Source: Pseudomonas oligotrophica (GTDB taxonomy: Bacteria; Pseudomonadota; Gammaproteobacteria; Pseudomonadales; Pseudomonadaceae). From it: DNA of 64,000 nucleotides. Shown here piece after piece: positions 23,311 through 30,697 of the stretch (position 1 is the first letter of the stretch; each line of letters opens with the position of its first letter). Location: assembly GCF_021726475.1 (NCBI RefSeq), contig NZ_JAKJRU010000002.1, positions 62,001 to 126,000 on the forward strand, read 5' to 3'. The notes under the pieces were generated by a model. That model was given only the letters and a program-made list of their open reading frames with translations, did no database searches and was not told where the DNA came from. The translations under genes were made by a program, and so were the position numbers.

Positions 23311-23477
23311 CGCATCGGTGAAACAGCCGGGGCTGTTGGGTGGCAGCATTCGCCACCGCCCTCCCGACCGCTGCTGACCGCAAGGCCCAGTCGCTACCAC
23401 TCGGACGCCTGACGACGTCCGGACTATTCCCAGCTTCCAGCCAGCGCTCGAAGCTTATCTACAGAGAAACGAATCCA

Positions 23478-25298
23478 GTGATCGAGAATCTTCGCAACAT
23501 CGCCATCATCGCCCACGTCGACCATGGCAAGACCACCCTCGTCGACAAGCTGCTGCGCCTGTCCGGCACCCTCGACCGCAAAGAAGCGGAAAACGAGCGC
23601 GTGATGGACTCCAACGACCAGGAAAAGGAACGCGGCATCACCATCCTGGCCAAGAACACCGCGCTGAAGTGGAACGGCTACAACATCAACATCGTCGACA
23701 CCCCCGGGCACGCCGACTTCGGCGGTGAGGTCGAGCGCGTGATGAGCATGGTCGACTCCGTACTGCTGGTGGTCGACGCCCAGGACGGCCCCATGCCGCA
23801 GACCCGCTTCGTGACCCAGAAGGCGTTCAAGGCCGGCCTGCGCCCGATCGTCGTGGTCAACAAGATCGACCGTCCCGGCGCGCGTCCGGACTGGGTCATC
23901 GACCAGATCTTCGACCTGTTCGACAACCTCGGCGCCACCGACGAGCAGCTGGACTTCCCGATCGTCTACGCCAGTGCCCTGAACGGCATCGCCGGCATGG
24001 ACCACGAGAACATGGACGACAACATGGATGCCCTGTTCCAGGCCATCATCGACCACGTTCCGTCGCCGAAAGTCGACCTCGAGGGTCCGTTCCAGATGCA
24101 GATCTCGCAGCTGGACTACAACAGCTTCCTCGGCGTGATCGGCATCGGCCGCATCGCCCGCGGCACCATCAAGGCCAACAGCCCGGTCACCGCGATCGGC
24201 GCCGACGGCAAGAAGCGCAACGGCCGCATCCTCAAGATCATGGGCCACTCCGGCCTGCAGCGCGTCGAAGTGCAGGAAGCCGAAGCCGGCGACATCGTCT
24301 GCGTCTCCGGCATGGACGAGCTGTATATCTCCGACACCCTGTGCGACCAGAACGCCGTCGAGGCCCTGCCGCCTTTGACCGTCGACCAGCCGACCGTGAG
24401 CATGACCTTCCAGGTCAACGACTCGCCGTTCGCCGGCAAGGAAGGCAAGTTCGTCACCAGCCGCAACATCAAGGACCGCCTGGAGAAGGAACTGCTGCAC
24501 AACGTCGCCCTACGCGTCGAGCCGGGCGACAGCCCCGAGAAGTTCAAGGTTTCCGGCCGTGGCGAGCTGCACCTGTCGGTGCTGATCGAAACCATGCGCC
24601 GCGAAGGCTTCGAGCTGGCCGTTGGCCGTCCGGAAGTGGTGATCATCGAGAACGAGGCCGGCGAGAAGCAGGAGCCGTACGAGAACGTCACCATCGACAT
24701 CGAGGAGCAGCACCAGGGCCCGGTGATGGAGCAGATGGGCCTGCGCAAGGGCGACCTGAGCAACATGGTTCCGGATGGCAAGGGCCGTGTCCGCCTGGAA
24801 TACACCATCCCGGCGCGTGGCCTGATCGGCTTCCGTAACAACTTCCTGACCCTGACTTCCGGCTCCGGCATCCTGACCTCGACCTTCAGCCACTACGGCC
24901 CGATCAAGGCCGGCGAAGTGACCAACCGCCAGAACGGCGTGCTGGTCTCGATGGCCACCGGCACCGCGCTGACCTACTCGCTGGAAACCCTGCAGGCACG
25001 CGGCAAGCTGTTCCTGGCGCCGGGCGACGAGATCTACGAAGGCCAGCTGTGCGGCATCAACAGCCGTGACAACGACCTGGTGCTCAACCCCACCAAGGGC
25101 AAGAAGCTCGACAACATGCGCGCTTCCGGCAAGGACGAGGTCATCGCCCTGGTGCCGCCGATCAAGTTCACCCTCGAGCAGGCGCTGGAATTCATCGCCG
25201 ACGACGAGCTGGTGGAAGTGACGCCGAAGTCGATCCGCCTGCGCAAGAAGTACCTCAACGAGAACGACCGCAAGCGCTACGAGCGCAGCAAGGTCTAA
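23478..25298 (+). CDS. typA: Translational GTPase TypA/BipA
   Basis: 606 residues from the GTG at 23478 ([20 protein letters not shown]), which matches the conserved family start; upstream extensions add unrelated sequence. G-motifs are [20 protein letters not shown] and NKIDRPGA. Elongation-factor-like domains II, III and V and the C-terminal BipA-specific domain follow. It binds ribosomes and helps 50S assembly and stress growth. A strong terminator follows. A diverged copy of bases 24948-25073 of this gene is found at 30565-30690. Confidence 0.97.
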   Translation: MIENLRNIAIIAHVDHGKTTLVDKLLRLSGTLDRKEAENERVMDSNDQEKERGITILAKNTALKWNGYNINIVDTPGHADFGGEVERVMSMVDSVLLVVDAQDGPMPQTRFVTQKAFKAGLRPIVVVNKIDRPGARPDWVIDQIFDLFDNLGATDEQLDFPIVYASALNGIAGMDHENMDDNMDALFQAIIDHVPSPKVDLEGPFQMQISQLDYNSFLGVIGIGRIARGTIKANSPVTAIGADGKKRNGRILKIMGHSGLQRVEVQEAEAGDIVCVSGMDELYISDTLCDQNAVEALPPLTVDQPTVSMTFQVNDSPFAGKEGKFVTSRNIKDRLEKELLHNVALRVEPGDSPEKFKVSGRGELHLSVLIETMRREGFELAVGRPEVVIIENEAGEKQEPYENVTIDIEEQHQGPVMEQMGLRKGDLSNMVPDGKGRVRLEYTIPARGLIGFRNNFLTLTSGSGILTSTFSHYGPIKAGEVTNRQNGVLVSMATGTALTYSLETLQARGKLFLAPGDEIYEGQLCGINSRDNDLVLNPTKGKKLDNMRASGKDEVIALVPPIKFTLEQALEFIADDELVEVTPKSIRLRKKYLNENDRKRYERSKV

Positions 25299-25317
25299 AC
25301 GCCGTTGCAGTCAGACA

Positions 25318-25339
25318 AAGGCGCCTTCGGGCGCCTTTG
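25318..25339 (+). terminator. Rho-independent terminator of typA
   Basis: AAAGGCGCC and GGCGCCTTT form a perfect 9-bp stem closed by a TTCG tetraloop and followed by GTTGTTT. It is 19 bases after the typA stop. Confidence 0.9.
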
Positions 25340-25396
25340 TTGTTTCTATCCAAAAATCGCGCCCATGGACTTGAGTCACGGCATCTGCGCGAACTA

Positions 25397-25437
25397 CCCT
25401 GCCAGGGTAGTGGCACGTCGCCACCTTCCTGGCAGGG
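25397..25437. other. Symmetric long hairpin between typA and the integrase
   Basis: CCCTGCCAGG, a 3-base spacer, GTGGC, a 5-base loop ACGTC, GCCAC, a 3-base spacer, then CCTGGCAGGG. The outer 10-bp and inner 5-bp stems are perfect, with a symmetrical 3x3 internal loop. It lies 49 bases from the 3' end of the minus-strand integrase gene and 57 bases after the typA terminator. It has no T-run on either side. It could be a terminator for the integrase, a protein-binding palindrome, or a recombination-related fold. Its role is not known. Confidence 0.6.
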
Positions 25438-25485
25438 ACCGCCGTCATCAATACCCAGACGCCCAACCATGGGTCGCCCTACCGC

Positions 25486-26460
25486 TCAACCCAGCGGGCT
25501 GCGCACCCCCGCAAATGCCTGGCCCAGCACATGCGTATAGATTTGCGTCGTGCGCACGTCGGCATGCCCGAGCAGCGTCTGTACCGTGCGGAAATCACTG
25601 CCCCGGCGCAGCAGCTCGGTAGCAAAGGTATGCCGAAAGGTGTGGGAACTCGCCGGCTTGCCCAACCCACACGCCTGCACCGCCTGCTTGATGGCACGCT
25701 GAATGGAGCTGACATGCATGTGATGACGAGCCGGGTCGCCGTCCGCATCCATGCATACCCCGGCGGAGGGAAACAGCCATTGCCATTGCAGCGAACCGGA
25801 AGCGCTGGGGTACTTGCGTTTGAGTGCGTGGGGCACCGTCACCGGCACTTGGTAGAACGCCTCCCGCGCCTGCCGCCGCGCGCGAATCAGCGCAATCCGT
25901 TCCGTCAGCCGCGCAATCAGGCTGGTTGGCAGCAAGGTGGTGCGGTCCTTACCGCCCTTGCCGTCACGCACGATGATCACCTGCTTGTCGAAATCGATGT
26001 CCTTCACCCGCAACCGCGCGGCTTCCACCACGCGCAAGCCTGCGCCATACATCAGCGACGCCAGCAGATCATAGGGTGGCGCCAGCCGACCAATGACCGC
26101 CAGCCCCTCCTGGTGCGACAGCACCACCGGCAAGCGCGGTGGGCGTTTGGCACGGATCGTCTCGCCAATATCACCCAGCGATCGCTCAAGTACACGGGCG
26201 TACAGAAACACGATGGCATTCAGCGCCAGATTTTGCGTGGCCGCCGCCACGTGGCGTTCGCTGGCGAGCCAGCTCAGAAACTGGTTGACCTCGGCAGGCC
26301 CCAGCTCCAACGGATGGCGCATCTGGTGAAACCGCAGGTAAAAGCGTATCCAGTACCAGTAACTTTTCTCGGTGCGGATGCTGTAGTGATGCGCGCGCAT
26401 CACTGCGTGAAACTGCTCCCGCAGGCGCGACTTGGGAGATTCACAAGAGACAACCGTCAA
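25486..26460 (-). CDS. intI: Integron integrase IntI (tyrosine recombinase)
   Basis: 324 residues. All catalytic residues are visible: Arg143 (GAGLRVVEAARL), Lys171 (GKGGKDR), His273 and Arg276 (HTFRHTFAT), His299 (LLGHADVRTT) and Tyr308 (QIYTHV). The IntI-specific extra patch is present at about residues 205-235 (HALKRKYPSASGS.QWQWLF), which separates it from XerC/D and phage integrases. The N-terminal SAM-like domain starts near residue 15. The best start is a TTG at 26460; no in-frame ATG is nearby, so expression may be low. It points leftward, with attI and the array on its 5' side, as in all integrons. Codon use is less GC-rich than its core neighbours. Confidence 0.93.
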   Translation of the reverse strand: MTVVSCESPKSRLREQFHAVMRAHHYSIRTEKSYWYWIRFYLRFHQMRHPLELGPAEVNQFLSWLASERHVAAATQNLALNAIVFLYARVLERSLGDIGETIRAKRPPRLPVVLSHQEGLAVIGRLAPPYDLLASLMYGAGLRVVEAARLRVKDIDFDKQVIIVRDGKGGKDRTTLLPTSLIARLTERIALIRARRQAREAFYQVPVTVPHALKRKYPSASGSLQWQWLFPSAGVCMDADGDPARHHMHVSSIQRAIKQAVQACGLGKPASSHTFRHTFATELLRRGSDFRTVQTLLGHADVRTTQIYTHVLGQAFAGVRSPLG

Positions 26461-26554
26461 GCGAACACAGTGGAAGCCATGATCGATCAGCTAAGAATTT
26501 GTTTTAAAAGAGAAATATTTTACGAAGCGACTCCGTGTTTTCGGAGTTATACCG

Positions 26555-26610
26555 AACGCTACCGTTATGCGTTAACGCCGCATGCGGTCTAATCACTGTT
26601 AGATGCAGTG
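26555..26610 (+). other. Candidate integron attI site
   Basis: The 170 bases between intI and the first small gene are A+T-rich and contain GTTATGC (26565-26571), GTTAACGC, the inverted pair TCTAA / TTAGA (26588-26605), and GTTAGAT at 26599-26605, which fits the GTTRRRY core where cassettes insert. The first gene starts 26 bases after this core. Position beside intI supports attI, but the exact limits cannot be fixed by eye. Confidence 0.45.
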
Positions 26611-26630
26611 TCAAAAATCACGGAACCATC

Positions 26631-26933
26631 ATGGCATTCGACATGTATCACGGTAGCGAGAAAGCATGCATAGAAACGCATGAAGAGTCGCTATTCGTTC
26701 CTGTTAACGAAAATCCGAATTACCCATGCCTCGACTGGCTTTTAGCAGAACTTTATAACTCTCCCAGGATTCCGCCAGAAAAATCGAACATTATTGTTCA
26801 TGAGCTTATTGCGTTGCGCGAGGAGGTTCTTGGCACGGAGCTAAGTTATGTAACAAGAACCATTGACAGAATCATGCCTTTCTTCAGCAAAGCATACATA
26901 CTCAAAGCGGAGATAAAGTGCTTAAGCGATTAA
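26631..26933 (+). CDS. Small protein, possible immunity protein, first gene after attI
   Basis: 100 residues from MAFDMYHGSEKACIETHEES. An upstream in-frame ATG at 26535 would run through the candidate attI, so the later start is preferred. The protein is acidic at the N-terminus, has no signal or membrane segment, and ends with helical FFSKAYILKAEIKCLSD. Base use is A+T-rich and unlike the core genome. I do not recognise its family. Its size and its place beside orphan toxin tails with recognised immunity partners make an immunity role plausible, but this is inference. Confidence 0.55.
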   Translation: MAFDMYHGSEKACIETHEESLFVPVNENPNYPCLDWLLAELYNSPRIPPEKSNIIVHELIALREEVLGTELSYVTRTIDRIMPFFSKAYILKAEIKCLSD

Positions 26934-26962
26934 GGCTCGTGCCATATATCTAACTAGAACAA

Positions 26963-27102
26963 TAGGGGACAGACCACGTTTTTCTACGATTTGCATCGGA
27001 GATCGAACAGGCTCTAGGGCGTCGAGCGGTGCGTGGGAAGGCGGGGCGTCGGAAGCGTTCGATGTGGCTAGTTATCGACACGAAATCGTGGTCTGTCCCC
27101 TA
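26963..27102. mobile_element. Miniature (internally deleted) RAYT-A element, copy 1
   Basis: The ends TAGGGGACAGACCACG and CGTGGTCTGTCCCCTA are identical to those of the full RAYT-A element at 30698-31495. The 140-bp interior is the last ~115 bases of the full element (the 3' end of its transposase gene and downstream part) with few substitutions. The left 650 bases are deleted except for the terminal ~25. It cannot code for a transposase and would need one in trans. It separates the gene at 26631 from a toxin tail. Confidence 0.85.
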
Positions 27103-27106
27103 TAAA

Positions 27107-27277
27107 CTCGCTGGTTGGATCAGTGCTGATGGTACGCGTGTCTATAGGGCTCCTACTGTTAAGTCATCGCAGTATGCTACTACTGGCGTGCAGGCAAACT
27201 TTGAGACCTATTCAATCAATCCAGTGACTGGTCAGAAAATTAAAGTCAGTAACGGGCATCTGAATGTCACTGACTAA
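27107..27277 (+). pseudogene. C-terminal tail of a polymorphic toxin (no start codon)
   Basis: Fifty-six codons from LAGWISADGTRVYRAP to GHLNVTD, directly after a miniature RAYT-A element. An ATG-initiated reading exists only by running through the repeat, whose coding is out of frame there. The pattern DGTRVYR.P..K..QYATTG.QANFE....NP.TG and the ending NGHL is of the type seen at the ends of large secreted toxins. The immunity gene Imm8 starts 10 bases after its stop with a good ribosome site (AAGAGGTG), the typical toxin-tail/immunity arrangement. The toxin's activity is not identified. Confidence 0.55.
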
Positions 27278-27287
27278 GAGGTGTTCC

Positions 27288-27634
27288 ATGCGTGCGGAGC
27301 TAAAGGGGATTTCGGCTGATGACGTGGATATTCACTCGGATGTGCCAGATGATCCAGAATGTTTTTTATAACTCTAAGGCTTCGCATTGGCCCAGAAGGT
27401 GATAATGGTGGGGACGATTTCGAGGTGTTCGTTTGCACTCCGACATGGCTGCAGAACAATGTATGGGAGCCCATGTGGGGTAGGCACTTTTTGATAGTCA
27501 AAGAATTTAACTATCAGTTAATTGTCGACACGATAATTAAGGCTATATCGCAATATGAAGGGGTGGGTTGGACTGAGATTGCGTGCAAGTTGGCAAGGCT
27601 TTACGCTTGGGAGTTTGAAGACTACCAAGCCTGA
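27288..27634 (+). pseudogene. Imm8 family immunity protein, split by a one-base frameshift
   Basis: The first reading starts at 27288 (MRAELKGISADDVDIHSDV..DPECF) and stops at 27369-27371. The rest (FITLRLRIGPEGDNGGDDFEV to the ending YAWEFEDYQA) continues in another frame to 27634. The break falls in a run of six T (27362-27367); seven T would restore the whole Imm8 protein of about 115 residues, with the family landmarks CTPTWL, GRHFLIVKEFNY and WEFEDY. It is either a real loss-of-function deletion or a base-calling error in the homopolymer. Imm8 proteins neutralise the toxin tail encoded just upstream. Confidence 0.8.
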
Positions 27635-27677
27635 TCCGGCCCCGCGCCGGTGTTGTTTTATTCGTTGCCAGCATGGG

Positions 27678-28498
27678 AAAAGGGGACAGATTTATTTTTC
27701 CGGCTAGTTTGTGTGGAGCAGTCCAGATCGTCTCGTCCTCCTTGGCTAAACTAGGGTTTTTCACGGAACGGAGAACACCACTATGCCCAGGATGGGCCGT
27801 CTTGTTTTAGCGAACTACCCGCACCATGTCGTCCAGCGAGGCCACAACCGCCAGGTTGTGTTCGCCGCTGACGAAGATTACCAGCGATACCTGACTGATC
27901 TGCGTGAGCTGAAGGATGCCTTTGGCGTCAAGGTCTACGCGTACTGCTTGATGACGAACCATGTGCACTTGCTGCTGGCTCCGGGTGAGGCGATAGCAGG
28001 GCTTGGTCAGTTGATGAAAGCACTCGCCGCACGAGCCACTCGGTATCGAAATCGACTGGAAGGCCGGTCTGGGACGCTTCGGGAAAGCCGCTATAAATCG
28101 AGCGTCGTACAAACCGATACCTATCTACTCGCATGTTCTCGCTATATCGAGCTGAACCCTGTTCGTGCACGGATGGTGGCCGATCCAAGCGACTATCGTT
28201 GGTCTAGCTACTACAGTCGCATAGATGCTGGTGATTCGACGGGATGGCTGGATAGCGATCCTTGCTTCCTGGCGTTAGGGGACACAGCGCAGCAGCGAAG
28301 CGAGCGATACGGGACGTTCGTTCGTGGCGCTGTATCGCAAGCGGAGCTATCTCTGATTCGTGAAGGTCTGCAGCGCGGCCAGTTGACGGGCAATTGTCGC
28401 TTCATAGACGAAGTAGAGCGGATTGCCGGGCTGCGAATAGAGCGAAGAGGGCAAGGTAGGCCGCGAGCGGTCACAGAAAAATAAATCTGTCCCCTTTT
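27678..28498 (+). mobile_element. RAYT-B mobile element (complete)
   Basis: An 821-bp unit with perfect 22-bp inverted ends: the left begins AAAAGGGGACAGATTTAT at 27678 and the right mirrors it at 28477-28498. It encloses one REP-associated tyrosine transposase gene. No clear target duplication is seen. It lies between the frameshifted Imm8 gene and a toxin-like tail. A deleted derivative of the same family is at 30500-30564. Confidence 0.85.
27783..28484 (+). CDS. REP-associated tyrosine transposase, family B
   Basis: 233 residues starting MPRMGRLVLANYPHHVVQRG. It belongs to the Y1/HUH transposase superfamily related to IS200/IS605 TnpA. The HUH metal motif is in MTNHVHLLLAP, the catalytic Tyr lies in the helix after LMKALAARATRY, and RSGTLRESRYKSS and YIELNPVRARMV are RAYT landmarks. 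It cuts and joins single-stranded DNA at its cognate palindromes. The reading frame is intact. It differs clearly from family A at 30772, so two independent lineages occupy this locus. Confidence 0.9.
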   Translation: MPRMGRLVLANYPHHVVQRGHNRQVVFAADEDYQRYLTDLRELKDAFGVKVYAYCLMTNHVHLLLAPGEAIAGLGQLMKALAARATRYRNRLEGRSGTLRESRYKSSVVQTDTYLLACSRYIELNPVRARMVADPSDYRWSSYYSRIDAGDSTGWLDSDPCFLALGDTAQQRSERYGTFVRGAVSQAELSLIREGLQRGQLTGNCRFIDEVERIAGLRIERRGQGRPRAVTEK

Positions 28499-28501
28499 CT
28501 T

Positions 28502-28792
28502 TATATTTACGCCGAAGATAAGAGTGTTACTTTTGCTGCAACGACTGGTGCACTTGGTGGCGTTGCGGGTAGTTACATGGGACGGTCCGCAATGGACGTT
28601 TCTTCCGTCCTTCTTCCATCGAAGGTTTCTACAGGGATTGTTATTGATCCGAATAAGCTAATACTTCTACAAGGTATATGGAAGCCAACTCCGTATCCAG
28701 GATATGTTGGTGAGGCGGCGGGCGGTGCGGCAAGTGGGGTACTGCCAATTTTTGTTGGTTGGAGCTTTGATAAATATAGAGGAGCGCAGTAA
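28502..28792 (+). pseudogene. Orphan Gly/Ala-rich C-terminal fragment of a secreted protein
   Basis: An open frame emerges from the end of RAYT-B and reads IYAEDKSVTFAATTGALGGVAGSYMGRS to FVGWSFDKYRGAQ (about 96 codons). The first in-frame ATG is at 28577. Small-residue hydrophobic stretches (GALGGVAGSYMG and GEAAGGAASGVLPIFVG) resemble membrane-inserting ends of secreted toxins. No immunity gene follows; a miniature RAYT-A sits 12 bases later. It is most likely the remnant of another toxin module cut at its left by RAYT-B. Function unknown. Confidence 0.45.
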
Positions 28793-28804
28793 CAATAGAA
28801 ACAA

Positions 28805-28943
28805 TAGGGGACAGACCACGTTTTTCTACGGTTTGCATCGGAGATCAAACAGGCTCTAGGGCGTCGAGCGGTGCGTGGGAAGGCGGGGCGTTCGAAGCGT
28901 TCGTGTAGCTAGTTATCGACGCGAAATCGTGGTCTGTCCCCTA
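28805..28943. mobile_element. Miniature RAYT-A element, copy 2
   Basis: A 139-bp unit with the same 16-bp inverted ends (TAGGGGACAGACCACG and complement) and the same internal deletion as the copy at 26963-27102, differing from it at a few positions. The same deletion boundary in both shows they descend from one deleted progenitor. It ends two bases before the EndoU toxin reading frame. Confidence 0.85.
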
Positions 28944-28945
28944 TA

Positions 28946-29365
28946 ATGTCCTATAAACTTGCTAAGCTGCTTGAGGGGTTGGGGAGCGGTCCAAAAGCGA
29001 CTGGAAAGGATTATGTCGATATTCTTTCCCCTGAAGCTAAAAAACATATTTTGTATGGTGACAAGCCTGGAAGTGGTGGCCATATGTGGCCAGGGCAACC
29101 AGGGAAGACAGTTTTTCCTCAGAGTTGGTCGGCAGATAAAATAGTTCACGAGGTTGGCGACATTGCGACGTCCCCTAATACCAAGTGGTACGCCCAAACA
29201 GGAACTGGCGGGATTTATACAAGCAAAGGCGATCCTGCCAAATGGGTTGCTTATGAAGTGCGTGACGGAGTTCGTATGCGTGTTGTTTACCAGCCAGCCA
29301 CAGGCAAGGTGATCACGGCCTTTCCCGACAATGCACCAATTCCATCCTATAAGCCTATAAAGTAG
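28946..29365 (+). CDS. Orphan EndoU nuclease toxin domain
   Basis: 139 residues read from the ATG at 28946. Nearly the whole length is a bacterial EndoU RNase domain, the type found at the C-terminus of CdiA, MafB and Rhs toxins. Key features are SPEAKKHILYGD with His34, GSGGHMWPGQPGKT with His46, the central DIATSPNTKW, and the ending VVYQPATGKVITAFP. The N-terminal part of a parent toxin (signal, delivery and repeats) is absent, and the upstream DNA is a miniature transposon, so this is a displaced toxin tail. The ATG may be fortuitous. The immunity gene mafI follows six bases later. Confidence 0.85.
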   Translation: MSYKLAKLLEGLGSGPKATGKDYVDILSPEAKKHILYGDKPGSGGHMWPGQPGKTVFPQSWSADKIVHEVGDIATSPNTKWYAQTGTGGIYTSKGDPAKWVAYEVRDGVRMRVVYQPATGKVITAFPDNAPIPSYKPIK

Positions 29366-29371
29366 GTCTCT

Positions 29372-29626
29372 ATGTACGCTGATCGTATTGTCAAATTTGG
29401 AGAGCGATTCCGGGGGCGGCTAGATTCTACGCTGCTTCAGGGAGCATTAGATTATGTCGGATATAGTGAAGAGAGCCTGGCTTTCGAGATATTGTGTGAC
29501 CATATTTGCGAATATGATGTATCTATAAGTGATGAGGAATATTCCGAGGCTATTCAATTAGCCTTGGATATGGGCTTCTCTTTGGAAGAGGGGCCATTCA
29601 AGCATCTGAAGGGCTTGAAGTCATAG
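29372..29626 (+). CDS. MafI family immunity protein
   Basis: 84 residues, MYADRIVKFGERFRGRLDST to EGPFKHLKGLKS. The acidic helical pattern with YVGYSEESLAFEILCDHICEYDV and ISDEEYSEAIQLALDMG matches the MafI immunity family that protects against EndoU toxins of the Maf/CDI type. It starts six bases after the EndoU reading frame and appears intact. The tail of a further toxin begins right after its stop. Confidence 0.85.
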   Translation: MYADRIVKFGERFRGRLDSTLLQGALDYVGYSEESLAFEILCDHICEYDVSISDEEYSEAIQLALDMGFSLEEGPFKHLKGLKS

Positions 29627-29627
29627 A

Positions 29628-30134
29628 TTTACAGTTGGTGCAAAAGCCACTGGGAATCCGGTAGTTGATGCTGAAAAATCTGCTCTGGACCGCATTGCAC
29701 AGAACCCCAAAGGCCCTGATCTGACAGGCAAGCAGCCTGGCATGGTGCTGCAAGCGCAATCACAGAAGAGAATTGATGATCTCGCTGTGCAGTACAACAC
29801 CAAATCAATTGAGCCGAAGGATTTTCAATTGAATTTGGGTGGTAAGGTATTGAAGACCGATTTTCAGGTTAGCAAGGGGGCCCCGGTCTATATGGGGGCT
29901 ACCACATCCGATGTGATGTATTACTTTAGGCAGTTAGCTGGGGTTGAAAGTATGCCTATAGCTAAAGTAATTCCTGGGAAGGGGAAAATATATACAGCCA
30001 AAACTGGCGCCGGAGCTCGAATAACTCTTCGAGACTTTTCCACGTCTTCGCAGCAGACAGGGGCTTCTTGGACGATAGATGTTATGGATAAGTCCATTAA
30101 TGGCGGAAGAATGGTGGAGATCAAGTTCAAATGA
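29628..30134 (+). pseudogene. C-terminal fragment of another polymorphic toxin, unknown activity
   Basis: The frame is open from the mafI stop and reads FTVGAKATGNPVVDAEKSALDRIAQNP onward; the first ATG is at 29742. The first ~40 codons look like a linker or pre-toxin segment rather than a protein start. The rest (SIEPKDFQLNLGGKVLKTDF to the end WTIDVMDKSINGGRMVEIKFK) is a compact mixed alpha/beta domain with the motif ARITLRDFSTSSQQTGA. An immunity-type gene overlaps its stop. No nuclease motif is recognised. It is an orphan tail without a delivery region. Confidence 0.6.
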
Positions 30135-30481
30135 TTGAGGGTCTCTATAAGTCGGTGTTACAAAGCGCGTTTGGGCTCTCAATGGGCGTTATATGGCAGC
30201 ATATGACGGTTGAGCTTCTTGGTTCGCCTGTTGATTACTCGTGCCGAGTCAATCTGTTCTTCTCTCTGATGGAGCGTTTGATGTTGGAGGGGAATATAAG
30301 ACTTGCGCATGGTGGCCTTTTCCTTGTTGGTACTATCCAAGCTCAGCTAGACGCGCTCAAGGAAGCGTGGCCTGAAGAGCCCGGTGAAGACGATCTTGAT
30401 GGCTTCGGACTTTGGTTTATCACAGAGGCCCCTGCTGGGGTTGTATGGATAGACTCGGATGGGAAGGAGTTTTGGACGTAG
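30131..30481 (+). CDS. DUF596 family protein, probable immunity protein
   Basis: 116 residues, starting MIEGLYKSVLQSAFGLSMGVIW. The DUF596 landmarks are the central FFSLMERLMLEGNIRLAHGG and the ending FGLWFITEAPAGVVWIDSDGKEFWT. DUF596 genes are found next to toxin tails in CDI, Maf and Rhs loci. The start overlaps the toxin stop as ATGA, so toxin and immunity are translationally coupled. It appears intact. Confidence 0.8.
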   Translation: MIEGLYKSVLQSAFGLSMGVIWQHMTVELLGSPVDYSCRVNLFFSLMERLMLEGNIRLAHGGLFLVGTIQAQLDALKEAWPEEPGEDDLDGFGLWFITEAPAGVVWIDSDGKEFWT

Positions 30482-30499
30482 TTCGTAAATTCAAATTGA

Positions 30500-30564
30500 A
30501 AAAGGGGACAGATTTATTTTTCGGCCGGTTAGGTTGGCTAATTAAATAAAGCTGTCCCTCTTTT
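30500..30564. mobile_element. Miniature RAYT-B element
   Basis: A 65-bp remnant. The left end AAAAGGGGACAGATTTATTT matches the full RAYT-B element. The right end (AATAAAGCTGTCCCTCTTTT) is an imperfect copy of its mirror. The transposase gene is entirely missing. It abuts the typA remnant. Confidence 0.75.
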
Positions 30565-30690
30565 TCGATGGCCACCGGCACCGCGCTGACCTACTCGCTG
30601 GAAACCCCGCAGGACCGCGGCAAGCTGTTTCTCAGCCCGGGCGACGAGGTCTACGAAGGCCAGCTGGCCGGCATCCACAGCCGCGACAAC
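30565..30690 (+). pseudogene. Remnant copy of part of typA
   Basis: 126 bases that align with 24948-25073 of the intact typA, with about 13 mismatches and no gaps (roughly 90% identity). The first 42 bases are identical. The encoded [20 protein letters not shown] continues to SRDN and then meets a stop. It is GC-rich like the core genome and sits between a miniature RAYT-B and the full RAYT-A, at the far side of the island from typA. It may mark the original right border of the insertion, or be a captured piece of a relative's typA. Confidence 0.9.
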
Positions 30691-30697
30691 TGAGTAA

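Noticed and set aside
23340-23477. Longer N-terminus for TypA from an upstream ATG
   Set aside because: The extra residues are not family-like; the GTG at 23478 gives the conserved [19 protein letters not shown] start.
26535-26630. Upstream ATG for the first small gene after intI
   Set aside because: It would translate through the candidate attI core and has no good ribosome site; the ATG at 26631 fits better.
27029-27106. ATG-initiated start for the first toxin tail inside the miniature RAYT-A
   Set aside because: These codons are an out-of-frame reading of the repeat (the same DNA is in the other copies), so only the part from 27107 is treated as toxin sequence.
27110-27118. GTTGGAT as an attC core
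   Set aside because: It matches GTTRRRY but lies within the coding of the toxin tail (Gly-Trp-Ile) and has no mirrored partner nearby.
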